From: CAZJAD01 sp964543855
Lineage (GTDB): Bacteria; Electryoneota; RPQS01; DYHQ01
Assembly (NCBI GenBank): GCA_964543855.1
Contig: CAZJAD010000002.1
Coordinates: 28,677-92,676, forward strand
Direction: 5' to 3'
DNA length: 64,000 nt
The translations under genes were made by a program, and so were the position numbers. How positions within the stretch are numbered: the stretch's first letter is position 1; every line of letters begins with the position of its first letter. Shown one piece after another: positions 25,502 to 35,063 of the stretch. The notes under the pieces are model-generated. The model saw only the letters and a list, made by a program, of their open reading frames with translations, had not been told where the DNA came from and ran no database searches.

Positions 25502-26896
25502 TTAGCGATCCAGGACGACCGCAGACATGTCGGCTTCCGCCACGACAACATCTTCAACACGGGCTTCTCCATGCATCTTGCACACGCCCCGGCGAAACAT
25601 CAGCATCTCGACACCAAAATAAACCTGGTCACCCGGGAGAACGGGTTTGCGGAAGCGCACATTATCGAGGCCGGTGAAGTAGACCATCTTCTTCTCCGGA
25701 TCCTTGACAGAGTTCAGAAGCAATACTCCGCCGGTCTGACCCATCGCTTCAATGATGAGAACTCCCGGCATAATCGAATGATTCGGGAAGTGGCCGTCGA
25801 AGAACGGTTCGTTTCGTGTCACATTCTTCAGGCCCAGCACCTTCTCACCGGGAGTCAGCTCGAGGATTCTATCGACCAGGAGCATCGGATAGCGGTGGGG
25901 TATCAGGCGTTCGATGGCCTGAGAATCGAAAACATAACCCGTCCCGGCCCTGCTGCCGTACTTGCGAGTGATGAGGGTTGTCTCGTATTCCTTTCGCAGC
26001 AGGCGTGCCAGTTCAATGTGCGCGGCATGGCCCGCTCGAGCCGCCAAGACGTGACCTTTCAAGGGCAAACCAACGAGCGCAAGATCGCCTATGAGATCCA
26101 CGACCTTGTGTCTCACGGCTTCATTCGGAAAGCGCACTGGCCGGTTGCCCAGTGTCCCCTTATCCGTGACAAGGTCTTCGTCTCTCAAGTGGAACAGCTC
26201 AGCGAACCGTCTGCGCTCGGCTCCCTCGAGTTTGCGATCAGCGAAGACCACTGCATTATCGAGACTGCCACCTTGGATAAGGCCGTCGGCCTTCAGATGT
26301 TCGGCTTCCGAGAGCAGACAGAAGGTGCGGGCGGGTGCGAAATCGTGGATGAACTCTTCCATGGAGTACAGGGATGTGTACTGCGTGCCCAGAGGTTTGT
26401 CCAGATAATCGATCATGTAGGTCACGCGAAACTCGTCGGAGGGAACAATCACGAGATCGACGCCCTGCTCCTCGTTGTGGTACATCAGGGTCTTTTCGAC
26501 CGCCAAATATTCGCGTGGCGCATCCTGCTCGACCAGCTCGGCATCGAGCAGGGCCTCAACATAGCCTTTGGCACTTCCATCCAGGGCGGGAAATTCGTCG
26601 GCGTTCGCCTCGATAATGAGGTTGTCAATTCCCAGACCTCCGACGGCGGCCAGAACATGCTCGACCGATCGAATCTGAGCGCGTTCATTGCCCAGAGTCG
26701 TCTCGCGATCCACGCTGACAACGCCGCTGACCAGCGCCGGGATCACCGGCTCGTCCGGCAGGTCTGTTCGCACGAACCGAATTCCGGTACCGATCTCTGC
26801 GGGTCGGAAAGTCACCTCGCAGGCATCTCCGGTATGCAATCCGATTCCGCTCACAGACACGGGCCTCGCGATTGTCGTCTGTTTCGTCCCTGTCAT
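25502..26896 (-). CDS. lpxC/fabZ: fused LpxC deacetylase / FabZ 3-hydroxyacyl-ACP dehydratase
   Basis: Two enzymes in one 464-residue chain. Residues 1 to about 310 are LpxC, the zinc deacetylase of lipid A synthesis: VSVSGIGLHTG start, RSVEHVLAAVGGLGIDN with a zinc His, HDFAPARTFC, KVVDLIGDLALVG and GHVLAARAGHAAH. Residues from about 318 are FabZ: IERLIPHRYPMLLVDR and FFDGHFPNHSIMPGVLIIEAMGQ with the catalytic His and Glu. The fusion lets one gene balance lipid A and fatty-acid synthesis and is known from Bacteroidota and relatives. ATG at 26896 overlaps lpxD by 4 nt; the longer frame to 27004 is a shadow over lpxD. Confidence 0.96.
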   Translation of the reverse strand: MTGTKQTTIARPVSVSGIGLHTGDACEVTFRPAEIGTGIRFVRTDLPDEPVIPALVSGVVSVDRETTLGNERAQIRSVEHVLAAVGGLGIDNLIIEANADEFPALDGSAKGYVEALLDAELVEQDAPREYLAVEKTLMYHNEEQGVDLVIVPSDEFRVTYMIDYLDKPLGTQYTSLYSMEEFIHDFAPARTFCLLSEAEHLKADGLIQGGSLDNAVVFADRKLEGAERRRFAELFHLRDEDLVTDKGTLGNRPVRFPNEAVRHKVVDLIGDLALVGLPLKGHVLAARAGHAAHIELARLLRKEYETTLITRKYGSRAGTGYVFDSQAIERLIPHRYPMLLVDRILELTPGEKVLGLKNVTRNEPFFDGHFPNHSIMPGVLIIEAMGQTGGVLLLNSVKDPEKKMVYFTGLDNVRFRKPVLPGDQVYFGVEMLMFRRGVCKMHGEARVEDVVVAEADMSAVVLDR

Positions 26897-27939
26897 TCCT
26901 TCTTCTCCGATGAAGTCACGGCTTGTTTCTGTCGGGATTCGAGCGCGCGTACACGCCGGAAGAGGTCGGGCAAGCGAGCGAGGCAGACCTCGATGCGCCG
27001 CCAAAGACTGTGCGGCCGTGCATAATGGCCGGAGAACACTGCGCCCGACGGAATGTTTCGACCAACGCCGGACTTGGCTCCCACTTGCGCTCCGTCACCG
27101 ACAGAAATATGTCCAGCGAAACCCACCTGACCACCAACGCGGACATCACTGCCGATGCGTGTACTGCCCGAGATTCCCGTTTGAGCCGCGATGACACAGT
27201 TTTTGCCGATGACAACATTGTGTGCCACCTGGATGAGGTTGTCCAGCTTTGTGCCCGCACCGACAAGGGTTTCTTCCATCGTCGCTCGGTCGATTGTCGT
27301 GTTGGCTCCGATCTCGACATCGTCCTCGATCACGACCGTCCCGACTTGGGGAATTTTCCGGTACTCGCCGGTGTCCGGGACGAACCCAAAGCCATCGGCC
27401 CCTATCACCGCACCCGGTTGAATCACGACTCGGTTACCGATGCGCACGCGCTCGCGAATCGTGGTGCGCGAGTGGATTCGGCAATCATCGCCGATGCGAC
27501 ATTCCGGCCCGACCACGACATGAGGGAAGAGAACGGTTCGAGCGCCGATTTGAGTCGCACGGCCAATGAAGCAGAACGCTCCAATGGCGACTTCGGATCC
27601 CAGTTCCACGCCTGCTTCCAGGACGGCGGTCGGGTGAATCCCGGATTCCACCCAGAGTTCCTGGGGATAGAAGCGGCTGAGCACAGTCAGAAAGGCCAAA
27701 TAGGGGTTCTCGACTTCGACGAGGGTTGGTCCAACCACCTTGGTCCCCGGCGAAACCAGAACCGCGCCAGCCTTTGATCGCGCGAGATGCGGTGTATAGC
27801 GCGGATTCGCCAAGAAGGTCACTTCGCTGGGGCGTGCGGTCTCGATTCTGCCCACGCCGTCGATTACGCAATCGGGATCACCGACGACCTTTCCGCCGAC
27901 GAGTTTCGCCAGTTCTGCCACGGTGAGTTTGACCGGCAC
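26893..27939 (-). CDS. lpxD: UDP-3-O-acylglucosamine N-acyltransferase
   Basis: Third acyl-transfer step of lipid A synthesis. Residues 1-100 form the uridine-binding domain (ELAKLVGGKVVGDPDCVIDG, EVTFLANPRY). Then come many hexapeptide repeats including GADGFGFVPDTGEYRKIPQVG, and the catalytic His in IQVAHNVVIG. The C-terminal helix carries RRIEVCLARLPDLFRRV. It starts with GTG at 27939 with AAGGAG six bases upstream; that site lies in the last codons of skp. It overlaps lpxC by 4 nt. Confidence 0.97.
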   Translation of the reverse strand: MPVKLTVAELAKLVGGKVVGDPDCVIDGVGRIETARPSEVTFLANPRYTPHLARSKAGAVLVSPGTKVVGPTLVEVENPYLAFLTVLSRFYPQELWVESGIHPTAVLEAGVELGSEVAIGAFCFIGRATQIGARTVLFPHVVVGPECRIGDDCRIHSRTTIRERVRIGNRVVIQPGAVIGADGFGFVPDTGEYRKIPQVGTVVIEDDVEIGANTTIDRATMEETLVGAGTKLDNLIQVAHNVVIGKNCVIAAQTGISGSTRIGSDVRVGGQVGFAGHISVGDGAQVGAKSGVGRNIPSGAVFSGHYARPHSLWRRIEVCLARLPDLFRRVRALESRQKQAVTSSEKKE

Positions 27940-27942
27940 GAA

Positions 27943-28467
27943 TCACTCCTTGCCCAGGACCTCAAGAACACGGTCTGTGAGGTCGAATTCTTCTTTGGCG
28001 TGGACGACATTTCCCTGGGACGCATCGAAGATGAAATCGTAGCCTTCCTCATCTCCAATTTCGGCGATGGCGGCATTGATTTTCTCCACGACGGGACGAG
28101 TCAGTTCGAGATTCCGCTGGAAGAGTCTGCCATTCTGACCCCAGATTTCCTGCTGGAACTGCTGGAATCTGAGATAAAGGGCCTGCAACTCTTCATACTT
28201 CTCGGCCTTTTTTTCATCGGAGAGCAGCAGCGACTGCTGTTCCAACTCGGCTTCCATGTCTTCAATCTGCTGGCGCATGCTGCCGGCCTGCGTCTCCCAT
28301 TCTCGATTCTCTTCGGCCAGTTTGTCCTGAGCGGCTTTGGAATCCGCGAACTCTGACAGGATTCTTTCGGAATCAATGTACCCAAGCCTGAGGTCACGCG
28401 CCCAGAGTGGAGACAGGGTGCCAGGCAGGACGGCCAGAATGATGAGGGCCAACAAGTACCGCTTCAT
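27943..28467 (-). CDS. skp: periplasmic chaperone Skp/OmpH
   Basis: A 174-residue exported protein with signal peptide MKRYLLALIILAVLPGTLSP ending after LWA. The mature part is mostly a Glu/Gln-rich coiled coil (about 45-140), bounded by LGYIDSERILSEF and a C-terminal FIFDASQGNVVHAKEEFDLTD-like strand. Skp trimers hold unfolded outer-membrane proteins in transit to BamA. ATG at 28467 has GGAG seven bases upstream and gives the signal peptide; the frame to 28578 would run into bamA. It follows bamA by 74 nt and precedes lpxD by 3 nt, the usual bamA-skp-lpxD order. Confidence 0.95.
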   Translation of the reverse strand: MKRYLLALIILAVLPGTLSPLWARDLRLGYIDSERILSEFADSKAAQDKLAEENREWETQAGSMRQQIEDMEAELEQQSLLLSDEKKAEKYEELQALYLRFQQFQQEIWGQNGRLFQRNLELTRPVVEKINAAIAEIGDEEGYDFIFDASQGNVVHAKEEFDLTDRVLEVLGKE

Positions 28468-28541
28468 AGTTGACTCCATTTTGGCTATTGCAGTGAGATT
28501 GTATTCTCTGAGAAGCGTTCTGCGCGCACGAAAGGCGGTTA

Positions 28542-30845
28542 TCAGAAGGTGCGACCGAACTGGAAGTGTGGCTCCCAATTCGTGGTGCGCAGACCGCGGG
28601 CATCTTCGTAATCGAGTCCGAGGCCGTAGTCGAGGCCGATCATCCCGACAAATGGCATGAAGAGGCGGATGCCGAGCCCGACGGATCGCTTGAGATCGGT
28701 CGGGTTCGTCTCCTCGAAACTGTACCAGACATTTCCAGCTTCGGCGAATCCGAGCAGGAACAGGGTCGGATTCCGCATGACAGGGAAGCGCAATTCGAAG
28801 CTCTGTTTGAAAAGCGTCTTGCCGCCCACGGCATAGCCACCGGATTGAGGGCCTACCCCCCGCTCGTCATAACCGCGCAGACTTGTTCCGAGCGAGAGCC
28901 CACTTCCACCCATAAAGTAGTAATCGAAGTAGGGTATGTCTCGTGGATCACTTGTGAATCCGTCGAGCGCTCCTGCCTCTGTCAACGCAACGAGCACAAA
29001 GCCAGCCGGCAACGGCATGTACCATTTCGATGAAATATCCGCTTTAACAAACTGGTCATCGCCGACGAGCGGTCCGCCCGTCAGTTCTGCCCGGAGAACA
29101 TTGACCGATCCGCTGGTCGGAAACTCCGGGTCGTCCCGGCTGTCTCGCGTGATAATCTGCGTCAGGCTTGACGAGATCCGGGGTTTGTTTTCTACAAGGG
29201 ATCGAGGGTTCGTAGCACGGAAACTTTCGGTGAAATTGGAATACTCGGTGCGATCGAGCCGATAGATATAGTCGAGACGGAAGTAATCATCCGGCCATTT
29301 CACGCGTCGCCCCAGACGCAGAGTGCCACCGATGATGTCTTCGTCGAAGCCGTAATAACTGCCGCCGCGATGCGTGTCAAAGAAGGACAGGCCGACGAGA
29401 GTCCGCGTGTCGAAGAGCCAAGGCTCGGTGAAAGAAATCGAGAAGGACCGATAGACCTTGCCGAAGTTCCAGTCCAGTGAGAATTGGTGGCCATTGCCGA
29501 GGAGATTGTTCATCTGAAATCCGACGGTTCCGATGAAACCGTCGCGCTGTGAGTAGCCCGCCGAAACCATCGCCTGGTCGGTCGATTTCTCCTCGACCTT
29601 GATGTAGAGGTCGACCTCGTTTTCGGAGACGGGGACGATATCCGGCACGATGTTCGAGAAATAATTGAGAATTGTCACTTCGCGTATGGAGCGCCGGAGA
29701 CGGGAAACATCGAAAGTCTCTCCGGGAAAAAGCACGAGCTCGCGGCGGATGATTTTTTCCTTTGTCTTGGTATTTCCCTCGATGAATATCTGGCGGACCT
29801 TGAACTCATTTCCCTCGGCCGCAACAAGATGGACATCCACGGTATCAAGACCGCGGGGTGTTTCCGCCGGAACGATACCCGCGTAGATGTAGCCGCGATC
29901 ATAGTACATGGCCCCGATGTCCTGCAGGCCTTCCTGGAACTTCTTTTCGTTGTAGCGGTCACCTTGTGCGACCTGCAACTTATCCCGGAGAGCCTCTTCC
30001 GTGAAGAGCTTATTCCCTGACCATGTGATGTTGCCGTAATAGTAGACTGGACCTTCCCGCACCGTAATCGTTACGATCATGCGGCGCAGATTGGGTGTGT
30101 AGCTGATGCTATCGGAGACAACCTCAAAATCTCGATGTCCCGCTGCACGATAGAAGTCGCCGACGGCCTTCAAATCCTCGCGAAACAGTTCCTCATTGAA
30201 TTCACCGCCACGAAAGAGCGTTTTTCTGCGGGTCTTTTTGAGGCGCTTTCGCAGAGTCTTGTCGGAGAATGCCGTGTTTCCCTCGAACTCGATTCTCTTG
30301 ATCTTAACCCTCTTCCCCTCCTTAATCCTAATGTCGACGACCTGCCTCCCTGTCGTCGTCGACGCGTAGGTTTCGGTGTCAACGGTCGCCAAGAGATAGC
30401 CTTTCGAGGCGTATTTTGCTTTCAAGCGGTTGACCAGCCGCACGATGTCTCTGGGATGCAAGACTTGGCCGGGGGTGAGGGCAATCACGGCGTCGAGGTC
30501 ATCCCCTTTGAGCTTTCGGTTTCCCGAAATCTCCACCTTCTCCAGCCGGGGATACTCTTCGACCCGGATGGTCAGATAAACTCCTTCGGCGACTTCACGG
30601 TCCTCCAGAATCTGGATGTCTGAGAACAGATCGAGCAGCCAGAGCTGACGAATCGCACCCTGGATGTCGTCGCCACTGATTTCCTTGCCAACGGCCAAGC
30701 CTGAGTAGGCACGAACGAGCCCGGGATCTGTGGTCTCGTTCCCCTCGATGGAGATACCGAGAATGCGCAGCTTCGGCGCCGTCACCGCTCCAGCCGATGC
30801 GGCGACGAGTAAACAGAGAAGGACTGCAAAACGCGTTCGATTCAT
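28542..30845 (-). CDS. bamA: outer-membrane protein assembly factor BamA
   Basis: A 767-residue Omp85 protein: signal peptide to about residue 22, five POTRA domains (about 25-420, repeated EGNxxxxxxxL patterns such as IEFEGNTAFSDKTLRKRL), then a 16-strand barrel. The loop-6 motif appears as LRGYDERGVGP, a variant of VRGF. The chain ends in HFQFGRTF with the terminal Phe expected for a barrel signal. It inserts beta-barrel proteins into the outer membrane. It lies between tamB and skp, which suggests one envelope-assembly operon. Confidence 0.97.
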   Translation of the reverse strand: MNRTRFAVLLCLLVAASAGAVTAPKLRILGISIEGNETTDPGLVRAYSGLAVGKEISGDDIQGAIRQLWLLDLFSDIQILEDREVAEGVYLTIRVEEYPRLEKVEISGNRKLKGDDLDAVIALTPGQVLHPRDIVRLVNRLKAKYASKGYLLATVDTETYASTTTGRQVVDIRIKEGKRVKIKRIEFEGNTAFSDKTLRKRLKKTRRKTLFRGGEFNEELFREDLKAVGDFYRAAGHRDFEVVSDSISYTPNLRRMIVTITVREGPVYYYGNITWSGNKLFTEEALRDKLQVAQGDRYNEKKFQEGLQDIGAMYYDRGYIYAGIVPAETPRGLDTVDVHLVAAEGNEFKVRQIFIEGNTKTKEKIIRRELVLFPGETFDVSRLRRSIREVTILNYFSNIVPDIVPVSENEVDLYIKVEEKSTDQAMVSAGYSQRDGFIGTVGFQMNNLLGNGHQFSLDWNFGKVYRSFSISFTEPWLFDTRTLVGLSFFDTHRGGSYYGFDEDIIGGTLRLGRRVKWPDDYFRLDYIYRLDRTEYSNFTESFRATNPRSLVENKPRISSSLTQIITRDSRDDPEFPTSGSVNVLRAELTGGPLVGDDQFVKADISSKWYMPLPAGFVLVALTEAGALDGFTSDPRDIPYFDYYFMGGSGLSLGTSLRGYDERGVGPQSGGYAVGGKTLFKQSFELRFPVMRNPTLFLLGFAEAGNVWYSFEETNPTDLKRSVGLGIRLFMPFVGMIGLDYGLGLDYEDARGLRTTNWEPHFQFGRTF

Positions 30846-30891
30846 GAGAGCTGCCCACAGAAATCTTGTCTAAATCGAGAAGTACGAGTCA

Positions 30892-33800
30892 TCATGGTTG
30901 AAGCGCGAAGGTGTACTTCAGCGAGACGGACTCATCGCGCCTTCGCTCCAAGTTATCATATTCAATGGAGAAATCGACGACCAGATCGCGAGAGATGGGG
31001 CGCATGCGATATTCCATGGTCCAGAGATGAACAAAGCCGAGGCGTTTCCCTTCCAGACCGACTTCGTCTCCCTCGGCCAGTTCCCCGGTGTAAGAGAAGA
31101 ACAAGTCGTGAGTCAGGAATTTGCCCACGGTGAGCTGCGACCCGGTGAAGTACCGTGCGCCGGATGCTTCGGCGAGAGTATCGTTTGCGGCACCGTTGCC
31201 GGTTCGTCTCGACGCATAGCGACTTCGCAATGTGGGCGTGACGGACAGCACATCAAGGCCTGTCCACCGTCCCAGTCGCCGTTCGACGGGCCGAAGCAGC
31301 CATGATCTGAAGGCTCGTTCCACGATTGCTTGGCCCATTCGCCACGCTTGGTTCCCGACATCGTCGATTGAATAGCCCAGCAGGGCGAGGACTTCCTCGG
31401 GGCTCGACTCGACTTCGCCCTCCAGGACTACCGAGAGTTCATCGAGTCGGCCTTCCTTGGCTCGAATGCCCGTTTCACGGTCAATGGCATAGAGGGTCAG
31501 GTAGACGGGGACGCGGCGTCCCAAGCTGTCTTGCCCCGTCGTCTCGGCGCTTCCTCGCATAACAGGTCTGGGGTCGGACGCGTCGAACTCGGCGACAACT
31601 TCGTCAACACGAAAGGTCTGATCCAGGTAGTCAACCCGTCCTCTCGTTGAAGTGACCCGTCCCACTCCGTGAAAAGTCTTCTCTTCGATGGTACCTTCCA
31701 GGAGAACGCCTCGCTCCGTGGGATTGATCTCGGCATCCACTTCGAGACGATCCACGAGGTCGGCGAAGTTCCGCCACAGTGGCGAATCTCGCCAATCAGC
31801 GAAGATGTCGGAATCTTTCAGGCCGGTGAATTCGGCATAGTAGTGATTTCCCTCCTCGGGGACGATTCGCAAGTCCCAGCGAGCGCGCTTGAGCTGGCAC
31901 AGGAGCCAGCGCGTGAATTTGGTCGTTCTCCCACTCCCCTCGATGAAGGGATAGGTGACGGTCGCGTCTCGAATCGCCACATCGCCCTGAATGAGCAAGT
32001 GATCGTTTTCCTGAGACAGCGTCAGAGAACGACCATCTGGGAGTCCGAAAGTGAAATCGCCTGCCCAATCGGCCTCCATAATCCCGGGGAAGCGCATCGG
32101 CATACCGTCAGGGCCGCTTGCGATTTCAATGATGCCCAAGTCCAAGGCGGGGCTTTCGACGAGTATCGGCGTGAGATCCGCCAATCCTTCCCTTGATGGA
32201 TCCCTGATTGTGCGGACCGTCAGACGACGGGAACCCGCTCGAAGGTCCACGCGGCCATGCTCGAGAACTCCACTGGGAGAAAGGCGCACGGTCAGATCCA
32301 TTGTGATGGAAGCAGGCGTCAAATCCGTGAAGGTGAACTCCCCATCCACCTGCGAGAGCTCCGCTCCGAGAAAACGAGGGTGATCCCAGGTCCCCCCGAG
32401 TCGCGCTTCGAGAGACCCGTGTCCCTTTCGCGTATGGAAAGTGCCGGCGAGCTCGTCGACGATGCAAAGGAACTGACCGTGTCCCGTGACCTCGCCTGCG
32501 AGCCGACCTCCCGGGCAGGGATTTGTAACCAGATGGCCCGCCAGATAGTAGCGCCCGAATCTCTCCATTCGAGCGTTCGACACGCGAATCTGTCTTCGGC
32601 CTTCGTCATCGAAATCCCAAGCCACAACCGCTGTCAATGTATCAAACGAAATATCCTTAAGAACGTGTCCGCGAGAGACCGAGATGACAGCCCGAACAGA
32701 CGGAGCCGACAAACGACCGCTGATGACGGCACGGGCATCCAGCGTACCGTCGAGCCATCCTCCGTGGCCCGTCACGCCTCGCAAGACCTCATCAGCAATC
32801 CGTTCACCGCTGGAGGCGACGAGCTCGACTGAATCTGCTTGCAGATCCACACAGCCCGTGGCAGAGAAGATGCGTCCGATGTCGCGTCCGAATACGAAGT
32901 GGGTGACATCACAACGCGCTCCGAGTCCCGTCAGTACGATGGTACTCCAGTAGCCTTTGACATCGAATGCTTCGCCGCTCACGAGACTGAGGTCGGCTGT
33001 CCATGTGAGGGCACCCATGGATCCCGACGCGCGTGCGTGGCCGGTGACGATACCGCGTACGCGGGCTTTCTCCAACACCGGCAGGCGAACCGGGAGTAGA
33101 TCCAGCGGCACGCCGTGAATTTCGAGATCAAGGTCCGCCGTGGAGTGCGTTGGCCACAGAGTACCGGTCAGAGTTGCGAAATCGGCGATGCGCACCTCGT
33201 GGAATTCGACGGTATCCGGTGAGAGTGCGAGGTCAAATGTTCCGGCGAAGTCCTTCGTCGCCTCAACTTCCCATCCTCCCAAGAGTACCAGCGGACCCTC
33301 GCGGGGATGAACATAACTTCCCCGCACGGTCGCTCTCCGAACCTGAGAGAAAGCACCCGGGAGCCGTTTCGTGGTATCCGGAGCCGCGTTGAGCGTGAAG
33401 CTGCCTGAGAGATCCTGTCCTCTGAAATCGACACTCACATCACGCATGTACTCAAGGCAATCCCGCCAAGCTGACGGAGCAAGCACGGCACGAAGTTGCT
33501 CGGCATGACGGATTTTGGCCGTGACCTCTGCGCCAAACGCAGCGATATCAACTCGGAGAGGCGGCCCGGTCACGCCCTCACCGGTCGCGAACCTCCATGT
33601 CCCGTCTTCAAGTTGAATCGAGCCTGCCACCAGTGAGTTGCCTGAGCTGTCCGAGAATGTCAGGAAGGCGCTCGGGTGCCTCAAAGTTCCGCTGAGATCA
33701 ATCGTGACACCCGATACTTGATGGAAACCCGGTGGCTCATGCTCAAGAGCCAAGCGCAGGCTGCCCGTCGCCGAGAGCGGAAAACCACGACGGTGAGCCG

Positions 33801-35052
33801 CGACCTCGCCTTTCATGGAGAGGTCTCCGACAACGGTGTGGGCTGCGAGTTGTTCCAGTCGAATCGTCGAGCGAGACAACGACGCTCTTGCCCGGAGTTC
33901 CCGGAGCGTTAGAGGGCCAAGACGCAGCGTGTCGCCTGTGAGTTCGGCATCAATTTCGGGCTCCAAGAGAGGCCCGCGGACAGCCAGTGTCGCGCGGAGT
34001 TCTCCGGCTGCACTGGCCGGATTTCCGAACAGTATGTCCGCGAAGTTCTTACCTTTCAAAGATCGGATCTCGCCAGTGATGTTCCACGCAGAACCGCGGC
34101 GCAAGACCACATGGCCGTTTGCCTTTACGGTGCACTCGCGTGAGACCCCTTCGAGATGCGAAAGCAGAAGAGTATCGCCTGAAAGACTAAGCTGGGATCT
34201 CGAAAGATCAACACCTCCGTAGCCGGGGATCTCTACATGCAGGTCAGCCACATCGGCATCGCCGGAGATTCGAGCCGTCGAGCTGTCGGCCAGGAAGCGC
34301 ACCCGAGCCAAGCCCTTCCCGCCTCGGATCCGGAAGCTGTCAGGCAGTGCCAGAAGTGAGGCAATCTGCTGTTCGCGGAAAGAAAGCTGCATCACGGCAC
34401 CAAGGCGGTGCTTGTCGGTATTCGCAACCGCGGTCAATTGTAGCGTTCCAGGCTCCTGCCTGAGGAAACCGCCTTGGGCTTTGAGGCGGATCGACCAGGC
34501 GGCATCGTGAAAGACCGTGCCGCGAAGGTTCGAGACAACTGTCAGAGTGTCGCCAAGCTCGATGACATGAATATCCGCATCGCGAAACGAGATGCGACAC
34601 AGACTATCGAGTCGACCGAGGGCTGAATAGAGCCCGGCAGGCATCGTCAAGGTCGGAAGAATCGTTCCTGTCGTGTCTGTCTTACCGGTGTCCCGGCTGA
34701 TTGTGAGAAACAGTTGGGGGCGTTGGCAAGTTATCCGCCGAAGGGAACGTTCGGGCCTGCTCGGCGACATGGCGGCCCGCAGCACATTGATGCTCGCGCT
34801 GGCCTCATCAATCTCGAGATGGCTGCCTTTGCCCAATGGCAGCGACACGCCGGAGAAACGAATACTTCCCCAACCAACATCGACGCGTTCGACAGCTGCC
34901 TCTGGCCCCAAACGGCGCTGCAAATAGGCCGCGACGGCAAGCCGTGCACGGTCATTAACGAAAGAGCGCGGCACCAGCAACACAGCCAGAGTCCCAGCCA
35001 AAACGGCCAGAAGAATGACAGTAAGGAGCGTCTTGCGTTTCGACCACTGCAT
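30892..35052 (-). CDS. tamB: TamB/DUF490-family translocation and assembly module protein
   Basis: A 1386-residue protein with one N-terminal membrane helix (KTLLTVILLAVLAGTLAVLL) and a very long, repetitive beta-rich region typical of AsmA/TamB bridge proteins. The C-terminal DUF490 region shows VVLEGEVESSPEEVLALLGY and ends in a strand series finishing YTFALQP. TamB spans the periplasm and, with TamA or BamA, supports outer-membrane protein assembly or phospholipid transport. No separate TamA is visible; the neighbouring BamA may be the partner. ATG at 35052 gives MQWSKRKTLL and starts 11 nt after the FAD-domain gene; the longer frame to 35127 is not preferred. Confidence 0.9.
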   Translation of the reverse strand: MQWSKRKTLLTVILLAVLAGTLAVLLVPRSFVNDRARLAVAAYLQRRLGPEAAVERVDVGWGSIRFSGVSLPLGKGSHLEIDEASASINVLRAAMSPSRPERSLRRITCQRPQLFLTISRDTGKTDTTGTILPTLTMPAGLYSALGRLDSLCRISFRDADIHVIELGDTLTVVSNLRGTVFHDAAWSIRLKAQGGFLRQEPGTLQLTAVANTDKHRLGAVMQLSFREQQIASLLALPDSFRIRGGKGLARVRFLADSSTARISGDADVADLHVEIPGYGGVDLSRSQLSLSGDTLLLSHLEGVSRECTVKANGHVVLRRGSAWNITGEIRSLKGKNFADILFGNPASAAGELRATLAVRGPLLEPEIDAELTGDTLRLGPLTLRELRARASLSRSTIRLEQLAAHTVVGDLSMKGEVAAHRRGFPLSATGSLRLALEHEPPGFHQVSGVTIDLSGTLRHPSAFLTFSDSSGNSLVAGSIQLEDGTWRFATGEGVTGPPLRVDIAAFGAEVTAKIRHAEQLRAVLAPSAWRDCLEYMRDVSVDFRGQDLSGSFTLNAAPDTTKRLPGAFSQVRRATVRGSYVHPREGPLVLLGGWEVEATKDFAGTFDLALSPDTVEFHEVRIADFATLTGTLWPTHSTADLDLEIHGVPLDLLPVRLPVLEKARVRGIVTGHARASGSMGALTWTADLSLVSGEAFDVKGYWSTIVLTGLGARCDVTHFVFGRDIGRIFSATGCVDLQADSVELVASSGERIADEVLRGVTGHGGWLDGTLDARAVISGRLSAPSVRAVISVSRGHVLKDISFDTLTAVVAWDFDDEGRRQIRVSNARMERFGRYYLAGHLVTNPCPGGRLAGEVTGHGQFLCIVDELAGTFHTRKGHGSLEARLGGTWDHPRFLGAELSQVDGEFTFTDLTPASITMDLTVRLSPSGVLEHGRVDLRAGSRRLTVRTIRDPSREGLADLTPILVESPALDLGIIEIASGPDGMPMRFPGIMEADWAGDFTFGLPDGRSLTLSQENDHLLIQGDVAIRDATVTYPFIEGSGRTTKFTRWLLCQLKRARWDLRIVPEEGNHYYAEFTGLKDSDIFADWRDSPLWRNFADLVDRLEVDAEINPTERGVLLEGTIEEKTFHGVGRVTSTRGRVDYLDQTFRVDEVVAEFDASDPRPVMRGSAETTGQDSLGRRVPVYLTLYAIDRETGIRAKEGRLDELSVVLEGEVESSPEEVLALLGYSIDDVGNQAWRMGQAIVERAFRSWLLRPVERRLGRWTGLDVLSVTPTLRSRYASRRTGNGAANDTLAEASGARYFTGSQLTVGKFLTHDLFFSYTGELAEGDEVGLEGKRLGFVHLWTMEYRMRPISRDLVVDFSIEYDNLERRRDESVSLKYTFALQP

Positions 35053-35063
35053 CGTTTCACGAC

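Noticed and set aside
25460..27025. 521-codon open frame on the plus strand opposite lpxC/fabZ
   Set aside because: It is antisense to a full-length, well-conserved gene, has no ribosome-binding site and its translation has no recognisable motifs; it is a product of codon bias.
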